This document shows, in pieces, positions 1-6,907 of a DNA stretch of 18,785 bases (the first letter of the stretch is position 1; every line of letters begins with the position of its first letter). Source of the DNA: an uncultured Clostridia bacterium (lineage in GTDB: Bacteria > Bacillota > Clostridia > Christensenellales > CAG-314); assembly GCA_934281515.1 (NCBI GenBank), contig CAKQXG010000024.1, positions 1 to 18,785 on the forward strand. Reading direction: 5' to 3'. The notes beneath the pieces were generated by a model, which saw only the letters and a program-made list of their open reading frames with translations, searched no databases and was not told the origin of the DNA. The position numbers and the translations under genes were made by a program.

Positions 1-45
1 GTATATGTCAGTAAACATTGCCTTACACTCATTGATATCTGCCAT
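1..45 (-). CDS. 5' end of a gene of unknown function, cut by the window edge
   Basis: Only the first 15 codons are visible (MADINECKAMFTDIY). The ATG at 45-43 is preceded on the minus strand by an excellent ribosome binding site, AAGGAGG, with a five-base spacer TAACT, which is why I call a start here. It lies 50 bp downstream of the MATE transporter stop codon on the same strand, and I see no T-tract terminator between them, so co-transcription with the transporter is likely. The short N-terminus is not enough to assign a family. Confidence 0.6.
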   Translation of the reverse strand, partial: MADINECKAMFTDIY

Positions 46-95
46 AGTTACCTCCTTGGGTACTCGCACGACAAAGCGCCGTGCAAAAACGCTAA

Positions 96-1505
96 TTACT
101 CGTCTTGTTTGGTATCATTATATACCAAATCGGTTTGTTCGGCAACCCCTGCACGCTGTTTTTTACTTACAAAGTAATTGTAGCGCTTGTTGTTGGCAAT
201 AAGCATGGACACGGTCAGAATCATACTCAACACGTCGGAAGCCACACAGGACAGCCACACGCCGTCAAGTCCCAACCAAATCGGCAACACAAACACGCAC
301 ACCATCTGAAATACCAACGTACGGGCAAAACTGAGTATTGCCGAAATAAGTCCGTTGTTGAGCGCGGTAAAGAATGCCGACCCGAATATGTTGTATCCGC
401 AAAACAGGAAACAGAACGAGTACAACCGCATTGCATGCGCCGTCATTTCACCGAGTCTGGCGTCGTCACGGAAAAACAGCATACCGAGCGGCTGAGACAC
501 GCCGAAACTCAACGCAAACATCACAATACCCGCAATGCCTGTCAACAACAAGGATTTGTGGAAAATGTTTTGCAACTCGTCGGTATTTTTTGCGCCGTAG
601 TTGTAGCCTACAATAGGCGCGATACCTACGGCATAGCCAAGGAAAATTGCGACGAAGATAAACGACACATACATAATTACGCCGTATGCGCCTACGCCGT
701 CGTCGCCGACAATTGCAAGAAGCTGCTTGTTGTACACCATCGAAACGAGCGACATTGCAATGTTGCTCAACAACTCCGACGAACCGTTGGTACAGGTGTC
801 AAACAACACACGTCCGTACCACTTGGTCTTGACAAAACGTAGCAAACTGCCGTTTTTACGCGCAAAATACACTATCGGAGCAACGCCACCGACAATCTGA
901 CTGATTGCCGTAGCCACCGCCGCGCCGACAATGCCCCAACGAAAAACGGCGATAAACAGTGCGTCAAGCACCATATTAGTTACGCCACTTGCCACGGTAA
1001 AGGCAAAGCCGAGTTTAGGTTTCTCTGCCGCGATAAAGAAACTTTGAAACAGGTTTTGTATCATGAAAAACGGCAACGAAGCGAGCAAAATACGCCCGTA
1101 TACCACTGCGTCGTCAAATATCTCGCCCTTCGCACCCAATAATTCTGCAATCGGGCAGATAAACACAATGCCCAATACGGCAAACACAACACCGCCGATC
1201 GCCGTAACGATTACAATCAGCGTAAAGTACCGTTGCGCATCTTCTTTGTTGCCTTCGCCGAGCGTTTTGCTGACAACGGCAGTGCCGCCTGCGCCCATCA
1301 TAAAGCCGAACGCGCCCAACATCATCACCAACGGATAAATAAGGTTGACCGCCTTGAACGGCACGGGACCGACGACGATAGATACAAACAAACCGTCTAC
1401 CACGGAGTAGACGGAAGTAAAAATCATCATCAGTATGGGCGACAACGTAAAGCGAAGCAGTCGCTTGTAGGTAAAATGATCTGACAAACTGATTTGCTTA
1501 TTCAT
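96..1505 (-). CDS. MATE family multidrug/cation efflux transporter
   Basis: This 469-residue integral membrane protein has about twelve hydrophobic segments, the usual length and layout of the MATE (multi antimicrobial extrusion) family. Proteins of this family export cationic drugs, dyes or metabolites in exchange for Na+ or H+. The N-terminus carries the family-typical pattern of an early helix with VYSVVDGLFVS (about residues 32-42), followed by a glycine-rich stretch with GGTAVVSKTLGEG near residues 73-85. The internal half-repeat restarts near residue 240 with TNGSSELLSN. It most resembles the MepA-like clostridial branch, but the substrate cannot be read. A near-consensus promoter lies just upstream. 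The only AAAGGAG ribosome binding site is about 19 bases from the ATG, farther than normal, and I see no alternative start codon. It is followed by a partial gene on the same strand. Confidence 0.9.
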   Translation of the reverse strand: MNKQISLSDHFTYKRLLRFTLSPILMMIFTSVYSVVDGLFVSIVVGPVPFKAVNLIYPLVMMLGAFGFMMGAGGTAVVSKTLGEGNKEDAQRYFTLIVIVTAIGGVVFAVLGIVFICPIAELLGAKGEIFDDAVVYGRILLASLPFFMIQNLFQSFFIAAEKPKLGFAFTVASGVTNMVLDALFIAVFRWGIVGAAVATAISQIVGGVAPIVYFARKNGSLLRFVKTKWYGRVLFDTCTNGSSELLSNIAMSLVSMVYNKQLLAIVGDDGVGAYGVIMYVSFIFVAIFLGYAVGIAPIVGYNYGAKNTDELQNIFHKSLLLTGIAGIVMFALSFGVSQPLGMLFFRDDARLGEMTAHAMRLYSFCFLFCGYNIFGSAFFTALNNGLISAILSFARTLVFQMVCVFVLPIWLGLDGVWLSCVASDVLSMILTVSMLIANNKRYNYFVSKKQRAGVAEQTDLVYNDTKQDE

Positions 1506-1548
1506 AAAAAAATAGCGTTGCCGACTCCTTTACTTCGACAACGATAGT

Positions 1549-1577
1549 ATCATAAACTATATAAAAATATATGTCAA
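1549..1577 (-). promoter_or_regulatory. Sigma-A-type promoter of the MATE gene
   Basis: On the minus strand there is a perfect -35 box TTGACA (1577-1572), a 17-bp AT-rich spacer and a -10 box TATGAT (1554-1549), five of six matches to TATAAT. Transcription would start near 1542, giving a leader of about 37 bases before the ATG at 1505. The match is to the consensus only; no operator is evident. Confidence 0.75.
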
Positions 1578-1705
1578 ATACTTATACGCGAAATTTTATA
1601 AATAGTTTTTTATTATTAAATTTCGATGCGTATGGCAATCACGTTGTGTAACACTTTTCTGAGCGGATACATAGTGTGTAGTAGACTGTGTTCAGTCAAT
1701 ACAAA

Positions 1706-1724
1706 AGCCGACGGAACTTCGGCT
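1706..1724. other. Small hairpin just before the Cys-rich gene
   Basis: AGCCGA and TCGGCT form a 6-bp stem around a 7-base loop, ending six bases before the ribosome binding site of the plus-strand small gene. It could modulate translation initiation. On the minus strand the stem is followed by TTTTG, so a weak minus-strand terminator is the alternative reading. A shorter inverted repeat, GACTG-TGTT-CAGTC, lies just upstream at about 1684-1697. No convincing plus-strand promoter was found between 1580 and 1739. Confidence 0.35.
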
Positions 1725-1739
1725 AAACGGAGGTACACT

Positions 1740-1967
1740 ATGTTCAACGGTTTGTTTAACGACGGCGGTTGCGGCTGCGGCGGAGACGGCGGTTGCCTTG
1801 GCGGAGGCTGCAATTGCACATGGATCCTGCTCATCATCTTGTTCCTGTGCTGCTGCGGCGGAAAAATGAAGAGCTTCAATCTCAACGTCAACCCCTGCTG
1901 CCTGATTCTCATGCTGGCACTGCTCGTGACGTGCGGCGGCTTGAAGATGTCCCCCGAGTGCAAATAG
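1740..1967 (+). CDS. Small Gly/Cys-rich membrane-associated protein, unknown function
   Basis: This is a 75-residue protein and the only plus-strand gene in the window. The ATG at 1740 follows CGGAGG with a spacer of about six bases, which fixes the start. The first 26 residues are almost all Gly, Cys, Asp and Asn (GGCGCGGDGGC then GGGCNC). A hydrophobic segment follows (WILLIILFLCCC, about residues 28-39), then a short polar stretch, then a second hydrophobic segment with NPCCLILMLALLVTC (about 52-66). About 14 of the 75 residues are cysteine. A membrane hairpin with clustered cysteines is plausible, suggesting metal or redox chemistry or lipidated/disulfide packing, but this is inference. 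Similar tiny Cys-rich proteins in Firmicutes are mostly annotated as hypothetical. A strong terminator lies about 130 bp downstream. Confidence 0.7.
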   Translation: MFNGLFNDGGCGCGGDGGCLGGGCNCTWILLIILFLCCCGGKMKSFNLNVNPCCLILMLALLVTCGGLKMSPECK

Positions 1968-2096
1968 TTTGTATTCTACATAGGGCTTTGCCCAAGAAGG
2001 CTCTGTCCCGCACTCGGCAAAACAAAAAAGCCGTAACAAAAGATAAAAGCGCAAGCTAGAAATGTCTGCGCAAAGTTCTTCCAAAGACAAAGAAAC

Positions 2097-2134
2097 AGCC
2101 GCTTGTCACACAGACAGGCGGCTTGTTTTGTTGT
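2097..2134. terminator. Intrinsic terminator, probably bidirectional, between convergent genes
   Basis: An 11-bp stem with one G-T pair (AGCCGCTTGTC against GACAGGCGGCT) surrounds a 5-base loop at 2097-2123. It is followed on the plus strand by TGTTTTGTTGT. On the minus strand the same hairpin is followed by GTTTCTTTG. It sits between the plus-strand Cys-rich gene and the minus-strand YitT pair, as expected for a shared terminator of convergent units. Confidence 0.8.
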
Positions 2135-2212
2135 AAACACGCATTGTTCGGAATAGCGTTTAAATTGACACGGAACAAAATTTACAGTTTGACCGTCGCA
2201 AAGACATAGTCG

Positions 2213-3190
2213 TTAAGCATGTTCAACATATTCGCTTTCGTCCAGATCTTCTTCCTTGTTGGCAAAGCCTTTGCCGATTACTTCTTTGACGTTTTCCACA
2301 TAGGCAAATGCCATCGGATCAACACGATGAATAATTTTGCGGGCAAGGGTCAATTGACGACGATTGATTACGCACAATACAAGGTTCTTTTCCTGCTTGG
2401 AGTATCCGCCTACGACGCGTATCGTTGTTACGCCGTGCTTGATTTCGGAAATCAAGGCTTCGCGCATTTCTTCCGCTTTGTCTGTGGTAATTTCCAACTC
2501 CAACGCCGCGCTGAAACCCTTAAAGATGACTTCCTGCACGATCTCGCACACAAACAATGCAGACACGGAATAGATAAACATGTTTACGCCTGCCGTAACG
2601 CCCTTCGCAAAGCCGTAGACAACGGCAGAGCCGAATGCGATTACGACGTCGGCAATAAATATCGAGCGCATTGCGCCACTGCCGCCTGTCTTGGAGTTTT
2701 TCTGTGCGATAAGTCCGACAATGTCGCTGCCGCCCGTACTGCCGTTGACGGACAACACCATCGGCAAACTTACGCCGTGCAACGCGCCGCCGAGAATGAC
2801 ATACACCACTCTGTCGCCCGTGTTGTTGGCGTCGATTATACCGTCCAACAACTTTGCAACCTGCGTCAAACGCAACGCCACAAGCATAACAGACAGAAAC
2901 ACGACATACAACAGCGTGCGCGTGGCAAATCCGCGACGGAAGTGTATGTAGCAATACACGATAACGGGGATGTTGATGACAAGCAACCACATGCCTGCCG
3001 ACAAAAACCACATGTCGCGACTCATGCCATTGGTAAGCAACAGGTCAAGTATGCTCGACAATCCCAACGCACCGCCGATAACGACGTCGCTGGGCAACAA
3101 AAACAATTCCAGACTTACGGCTGAAGCCAACGCCGCAACAAAAATAACGGCAATACTTTTCCAATCGATATGTTTCTTTTGTGTACTCAT
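2213..3190 (-). CDS. YitT family membrane protein with DUF2179 domain (second of a pair)
   Basis: This protein of 325 residues belongs to the YitT/DUF2179 family, polytopic inner membrane proteins of unknown function common in Firmicutes. About five or six hydrophobic segments fill residues 10-215, including the family signature ASAVSLELFLLPSDVVIGGA near the N-terminus. The soluble C-terminal DUF2179 domain follows, with HGVTTIRVVGGYS and VDPMAFAYVENVKEVIGKGF. I chose the ATG at 3190 (MSTQKKHIDWK) because it overlaps the stop of the preceding YitT gene in an ATGA arrangement. In-frame start codons farther upstream would lie inside that gene. The overlap points to translational coupling and perhaps a heteromeric complex. 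The C-terminus is acidic (EEDLDESEYVEHA). The reading frame ends about 80 bp before a terminator. Confidence 0.88.
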   Translation of the reverse strand: MSTQKKHIDWKSIAVIFVAALASAVSLELFLLPSDVVIGGALGLSSILDLLLTNGMSRDMWFLSAGMWLLVINIPVIVYCYIHFRRGFATRTLLYVVFLSVMLVALRLTQVAKLLDGIIDANNTGDRVVYVILGGALHGVSLPMVLSVNGSTGGSDIVGLIAQKNSKTGGSGAMRSIFIADVVIAFGSAVVYGFAKGVTAGVNMFIYSVSALFVCEIVQEVIFKGFSAALELEITTDKAEEMREALISEIKHGVTTIRVVGGYSKQEKNLVLCVINRRQLTLARKIIHRVDPMAFAYVENVKEVIGKGFANKEEDLDESEYVEHA

Positions 3191-4107
3191 TTCGTCTTGT
3201 AACTCCTGTTGAACGAAGGACGACTGAATATGTCGTAGACATCCTTGACAAAGGTAAATGCCGCGGGGTCGCACTTTTTGATTATATGTTTAAGTTGCAC
3301 CGCCTGACGATACTGAACAATTACCATGATGACCTTTTTGTCACCCTGTCCCTCCACGTCAAACAATGTAAGTCCGCGCTTGAAACGTTGCAAAATCAGT
3401 TCGCCTATCTCGTCGTACTTGTCGGTGACAATCATAAACTTTTGCGGATGGTCGAAACCGCGCGCAAGTATACCCATAAACGTAGCACCGAGTATTACGT
3501 AGGACAACGAATACAGCACGACAAAGATATCTGCGTCCTCTACCAACCAAATGGTGATTATACTGCCAAGCACGGTTATTGTAAAGTTGGAAATCAGTAT
3601 CACGGTGGACAAATCGACTTCCGGCTTGTACTTTGCCACAAGTTTGGCGATTACTTCGGTGCCTGCGTTACTGCCGTTGTTGATGGCTGCAACGTACATA
3701 GACGTGCCGATAATGACGCCGCCGAAAATGACGGCGATAAACGGAGACTCGGTAAAGCGGAAATGCGGAAATGCGACAGGCAACACCGCCATGGTAGCCG
3801 AGCACACGATCGTTGACCAGATTGTTTTAAAGGTGAAGTCGCCGCGCAAAAAAATCAAAGATACAATGAGCAACGGCACGTTTAACGCGAAGTACATAAC
3901 CGAGTGCATCATGTCGAACGCGTTTGGATTGTTTTCAATCACGCAAACGATACGACATATCACCGCCGACAGCCCCGAAAAACCGCCTGCCACAAGGTTG
4001 GACGGATTGACGAAGGAGTACAAAGAAATGGCATTTAGTATACCTGCAACGGATACACCGACGTACTCTTTAAATTTTTGCCAGATGGTTTGTTTTGTAA
4101 GTTTCAC
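3187..4107 (-). CDS. YitT family membrane protein with DUF2179 domain (first of a pair)
   Basis: This is a second YitT-like protein, clearly paralogous to its downstream partner. It has the signature SLYSFVNPSNLVAGGFSGLS near the N-terminus, several membrane helices, a conserved NNGSNAGTEVIAKL segment, and a C-terminal DUF2179 domain with KRGLTLFDVEGQG and CDPAAFTFVKDVYDIFSRPS. The function of the family is not established. Start choice: a GTG at 4107, with GGGGTT five bases upstream, gives 306 residues and a normal-length N-terminus (VKLTKQTIWQKFKEY). A GTG at 4161 would add 18 residues that do not resemble the family. The stop overlaps the next start as ATGA. The upstream region holds a promoter, a hairpin and repeated TTGTCAATAG motifs. 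Confidence 0.85.
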   Translation of the reverse strand: MKLTKQTIWQKFKEYVGVSVAGILNAISLYSFVNPSNLVAGGFSGLSAVICRIVCVIENNPNAFDMMHSVMYFALNVPLLIVSLIFLRGDFTFKTIWSTIVCSATMAVLPVAFPHFRFTESPFIAVIFGGVIIGTSMYVAAINNGSNAGTEVIAKLVAKYKPEVDLSTVILISNFTITVLGSIITIWLVEDADIFVVLYSLSYVILGATFMGILARGFDHPQKFMIVTDKYDEIGELILQRFKRGLTLFDVEGQGDKKVIMVIVQYRQAVQLKHIIKKCDPAAFTFVKDVYDIFSRPSFNRSYKTK

Positions 4108-4185
4108 AATAACCCCAAAGAATCTTACGTATTTTGTTGCGGTGTTCCGACAAGCGAACACAGTCGCAACCTATTGACAATAGAC

Positions 4186-4240
4186 AAAAATGACACAACC
4201 CACAACTTGAAAAGAAATGTAGAAGTTGTTGGCTGTGTCA
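4186..4240 (-). terminator. Intrinsic terminator at the end of the glycerol operon (possible attenuator of the YitT pair)
   Basis: On the minus strand a long stem (TGACACA, then an imperfect GCCAA/GGGTT section, then CAACTT pairing with AAGTTG) closes a loop of about 14 bases and is followed directly by TTTTTGTC. It lies 60 bp after the stop of the epimerase-like gene, so termination of the glp unit is the simplest role. A promoter-like sequence lies between that stop and this hairpin. The hairpin would therefore also fall inside the YitT leader, where it could act as an attenuator. Confidence 0.75.
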
Positions 4241-4256
4241 CTCGATTAACAACGAT

Positions 4257-4285
4257 AGTTTAATACTATTGACAAAATAAGTCAA
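4257..4285 (-). promoter_or_regulatory. Putative promoter of the YitT pair with overlapping palindrome
   Basis: On the minus strand TTGACT (4285-4280) and TAAACT (4262-4257) are separated by 17 bp. The -35 box is part of a palindrome TTGAC-N7-GTCAA (4269-4285). The spacer contains TTGTCAATAG, which recurs at 4180-4171, beyond the hairpin. Transcription would begin near 4250, giving a leader of about 140 bases. The -10 match is only four of six, so this is a tentative call. Confidence 0.45.
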
Positions 4286-4302
4286 TTATTTTTGAGAACA
4301 AA

Positions 4303-5148
4303 CTAAAAATACTTTACGCTACGATTGTACTCGTGCGTTTGGTTCGGCGCAAGGGCAACGAAGCCTACCTTTTCCGACAGGTCGGACAAAGGCTTGCTTG
4401 CAGGGTCGGGCAAGTTGAGCCACGGTTCGATGCAAATGACATGTCCTCCGCGCGGCCGCCACAACATAAGATTGGCAAAGCCGTCGAAGTACACTTCGGC
4501 AAGGGTATTGTCGTCGTTGTCGGCAAGTATTGCTTTGCGAGAGTTGACGTTTGCAAAAATCATTGTCTTGCCGTCAAGAAAGTCGGCAGGCAAATGCACT
4601 GCGCCGTCGTTGGCAAATGTAACGGTTTTGCCGCTTAAAAGTCCGTTTTCGTCCTGCAACAGGCTGCAAAGCGTGCTGTCGTCGGGCAAAACGATTTTGT
4701 AATTGTCGACGTCTTTGTCAAGCAAAAAGCTTTCGTGTCCGCCCAAGGAATAGTACATCGTACGCTTGCCCGTATTGGTCACCTTGTGAGTGATATGTAG
4801 CGCATTGTCTTTGACTGCGTATGTAAGAGTGTACTGCCAATCGAAAGGGTACTTAACTCGGGTATTGTCGTTTGAACATATGCTCATCTGCACAGTCGAC
4901 GCGTCGATCTGGCGTACTTCAAACTCCTCGTAGCGCACAACGCCGTGTTGAGGCAGAGGAATTTGTTTGCCGTCGACAAGCGCGTTTACTTTGCCGCATA
5001 CGGGAAAAAGCACAGGGGCATGCGACGTCCAGGCACCGTTGTTGTTTTGCCACAGACGTTCCTTGCCGTCAAACCTGACAGAAAGCAATTGTGCTCCCAA
5101 AGAATCGATATTGACCACAAGTCGGTCGGAATTGATTGTTACTACCAT
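4303..5148 (-). CDS. Aldose 1-epimerase family protein (LacX/GalM-like)
   Basis: This 281-residue cytosolic protein of the galactose mutarotase superfamily is close in length to LacX-type members (about 290-300). Enzymes of this fold interconvert the alpha and beta anomers of aldoses. The general acid/base residues are visible: His68 in HGVVR (68-72), His138 in GGHESF (136-141) and the catalytic Glu241 in IEPWLNLPD. The start at 5148 (MVVTINSDRL) follows AAAGGTAG, 20 bp after the glycerol kinase stop, so it is the last gene of the glycerol operon. A mutarotase is not needed for glycerol use. It may act on another sugar or sugar phosphate, and the true substrate is unknown. Confidence 0.88.
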   Translation of the reverse strand: MVVTINSDRLVVNIDSLGAQLLSVRFDGKERLWQNNNGAWTSHAPVLFPVCGKVNALVDGKQIPLPQHGVVRYEEFEVRQIDASTVQMSICSNDNTRVKYPFDWQYTLTYAVKDNALHITHKVTNTGKRTMYYSLGGHESFLLDKDVDNYKIVLPDDSTLCSLLQDENGLLSGKTVTFANDGAVHLPADFLDGKTMIFANVNSRKAILADNDDNTLAEVYFDGFANLMLWRPRGGHVICIEPWLNLPDPASKPLSDLSEKVGFVALAPNQTHEYNRSVKYF

Positions 5149-5168
5149 GCGTTTACACTACCTTTAAA

Positions 5169-6674
5169 TCAATTTTTGTCTAACCACTTGCCAACGGACG
5201 GCGAAGCCTGCTTAATAGCTTGCGCCCAACCGCCGACAAGTTTACGTCTTGTTTCGTCGTCCATGTGGGGAACAAACACCTTGTCGATCTCCACATTGCT
5301 GCGTATGTCGGCAATGTCGCTCCAATATCCGACAGTAAGTCCTGCCAAATAACTTGCGCCGAGCGCCGTCGTTTCGGTAACCATCGGGCGCACCACGTTA
5401 GCGTCGAGAATGTCGGATTGGAATTGCATCAAAAAGTTGTTTGCGCTTGCGCCGCCATCGACATTGAGATTTGTTATCGCTACGCCTGCGTCACGTTGCA
5501 TTGCCGTGACAAGGTCGTACACCTGATAGGCAATAGCTTCGAGACAAGCGCGAATAAAGTGGTCCTTGGTCGTGCCGCGAGTGATACCCACCACGGTACC
5601 GCGAGCCTCCGCGTCCCAATAGGGTGCGCCTAGCCCCGTAAACGACGGCACCACATACACGCCGCCAGTGTCGGGTACACGCAAAGCGTAGTTTTCCGTT
5701 TCGGGAGCAGACTTGACCATGCGCATTTCGTCACGCAACCACTGATTGATTGCGCCGCCGATAAATACGCTGCCTTCGAGTACATACTGCGGTTTGTCTG
5801 TAAGACTAGCGGCAAGCGTGGTAACAAGTCCGTTTGTAGAGCGCACCGCTTTGTCGCCCGTATTCATAAGCAGGAAGCAACCTGTGCCGTATGTGTTTTT
5901 GACGTCGCCTTCGTTTACTGCAAGATGCCCGAACAGCGCGGCTTGCTGGTCGCCGACCACCGAACAAACAGGTATCTCCCGCCCGATAAATGCGTCGTCG
6001 GTAAGTCCGTAGTTGTAACCCGACGGATGTACCTCGGGCAACATGCACTTCGGCACATCGAATAGTCTCAACAAGTCGTCGTCCCACGACAAAGTGTGTA
6101 TATTAAACAACATCGTGCGACTGGCATTTGTGTAGTCGGTGGCAAAAATCTTGCCCTTGCTCAACTGCCACATCAGATAAGTGTCTACGGTGCCGAACAG
6201 CAATTCTCCACGTTCGGCACGTTGGCGTGCGCCGTCGACGTTGTCAAGAATCCACTTCAACTTGGTTGCGGAGAAGTATGCGTCGAGAACAAGTCCCGTT
6301 TTGTCGTATATAACTTCGGTCAGACCGTCGGACTTCAATTTGTCACAGTACTCTGCCGTACGACGGCATTGCCACACAATGGCGTTGTAGACGGGTTTAC
6401 CTGTTGTTTTGTCCCATACAAGGGTGGTTTCACGCTGATTGGTTATGCCGATTGCGGCAATGTCCTCGGGCGCAACGCCTGCACGAATCAACGCTTCGCT
6501 GATGACGCCCACCTGCGAGCCGTAGATGTCGTGCGGGTCATGTTCCACCCAACCCGGTTTTGGGTAAATCTGTCTGAACTCCTGTTGAGCCTTGCCGCAC
6601 ACATGCCCTTTTTTGTCAAAGACAATGGCGCGACTGCTTGTCGTACCCTGGTCCAATGCAAGAATATATTTCAT
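5169..6674 (-). CDS. glpK: Glycerol kinase
   Basis: This FGGY-family kinase converts glycerol and ATP to sn-glycerol-3-phosphate in the cytosol. It has 501 residues, almost exactly the usual length. Visible motifs are the N-terminal phosphate loop ALDQGTTSSRA, PGWVEHDP, GITNQRETT, DYTNASRTMLFNI, GDQQAALFGH, NTYGTGCF and FTGLGAPYWD. I start it at the ATG at 6674 (MKYILALDQ) because GGGAG sits about seven bases upstream; the in-frame ATG codons at 6692 and 6686 lack a ribosome binding site. The region at residues 218-236 (SGYNYGLTDDAFIGREIPV) lacks the histidine that the PTS protein HPr phosphorylates in Bacillus and Enterococcus GlpK. It lies 233 bp behind the DUF1667 gene and 20 bp before the epimerase gene. 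No glpF facilitator gene is in the window. Confidence 0.97.
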   Translation of the reverse strand: MKYILALDQGTTSSRAIVFDKKGHVCGKAQQEFRQIYPKPGWVEHDPHDIYGSQVGVISEALIRAGVAPEDIAAIGITNQRETTLVWDKTTGKPVYNAIVWQCRRTAEYCDKLKSDGLTEVIYDKTGLVLDAYFSATKLKWILDNVDGARQRAERGELLFGTVDTYLMWQLSKGKIFATDYTNASRTMLFNIHTLSWDDDLLRLFDVPKCMLPEVHPSGYNYGLTDDAFIGREIPVCSVVGDQQAALFGHLAVNEGDVKNTYGTGCFLLMNTGDKAVRSTNGLVTTLAASLTDKPQYVLEGSVFIGGAINQWLRDEMRMVKSAPETENYALRVPDTGGVYVVPSFTGLGAPYWDAEARGTVVGITRGTTKDHFIRACLEAIAYQVYDLVTAMQRDAGVAITNLNVDGGASANNFLMQFQSDILDANVVRPMVTETTALGASYLAGLTVGYWSDIADIRSNVEIDKVFVPHMDDETRRKLVGGWAQAIKQASPSVGKWLDKN

Positions 6675-6907
6675 ATGCGCTCCCATATACAACGTTCGGG
6701 CAATCCGACAACACGAATAAATCGTCGATGTTTGCGGTATTGTCCTGTCGTTTGCAAAGTTTACGTCGTTATTTATCGAAATTTGTCGTAAAAAATCCGA
6801 TACGTATTGTTTTTTTTCGTTACATGCGACACTTCGGCAGTTGATTGAATGTCATCGGTCAGCCACCGACAAAACACACATCCGGTTACCGAATATACAT
6901 CGCAAAA
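6675..6907 (-). other. 233-bp intergenic region between the DUF1667 gene and glpK
   Basis: This is the largest gap inside the glycerol cluster. On the minus strand it contains a short palindrome CGGTAACCG (6891-6883) and a second inverted repeat TCGGT-N5-ACCGA (6869-6855), both just after the DUF1667 stop. An AT-rich stretch with A8 and T6 runs follows. There is no T-tract after the hairpins and I find no convincing -35/-10 pair, so it may be a processed intercistronic spacer or hold a non-consensus glpK promoter. No credible coding sequence is present. Confidence 0.5.

Noticed and set aside
66..84. Terminator between the MATE gene and the partial gene
   Set aside because: The inverted repeat (GCACGGC/GTCGTGC) is present, but the T run precedes it on the minus strand instead of following it.
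2219..3124. Plus-strand open frame opposite the second YitT gene (301 codons)
   Set aside because: Antisense shadow: the composition is unlike a real protein and the minus strand encodes a well-formed membrane protein.
3187..4161. Longer form of the first YitT protein starting at 4161
   Set aside because: The extra 18 residues do not resemble the family's N-terminus, and the GTG at 4107 has a better-placed ribosome binding site. Kept as an alternative.
4171..4275. Miniature mobile element flanked by the direct repeat CTATTGACAA
   Set aside because: There are no terminal inverted repeats at the edges of the segment, and the content is explained by a terminator hairpin and a promoter. Operator copies are the simpler reading.
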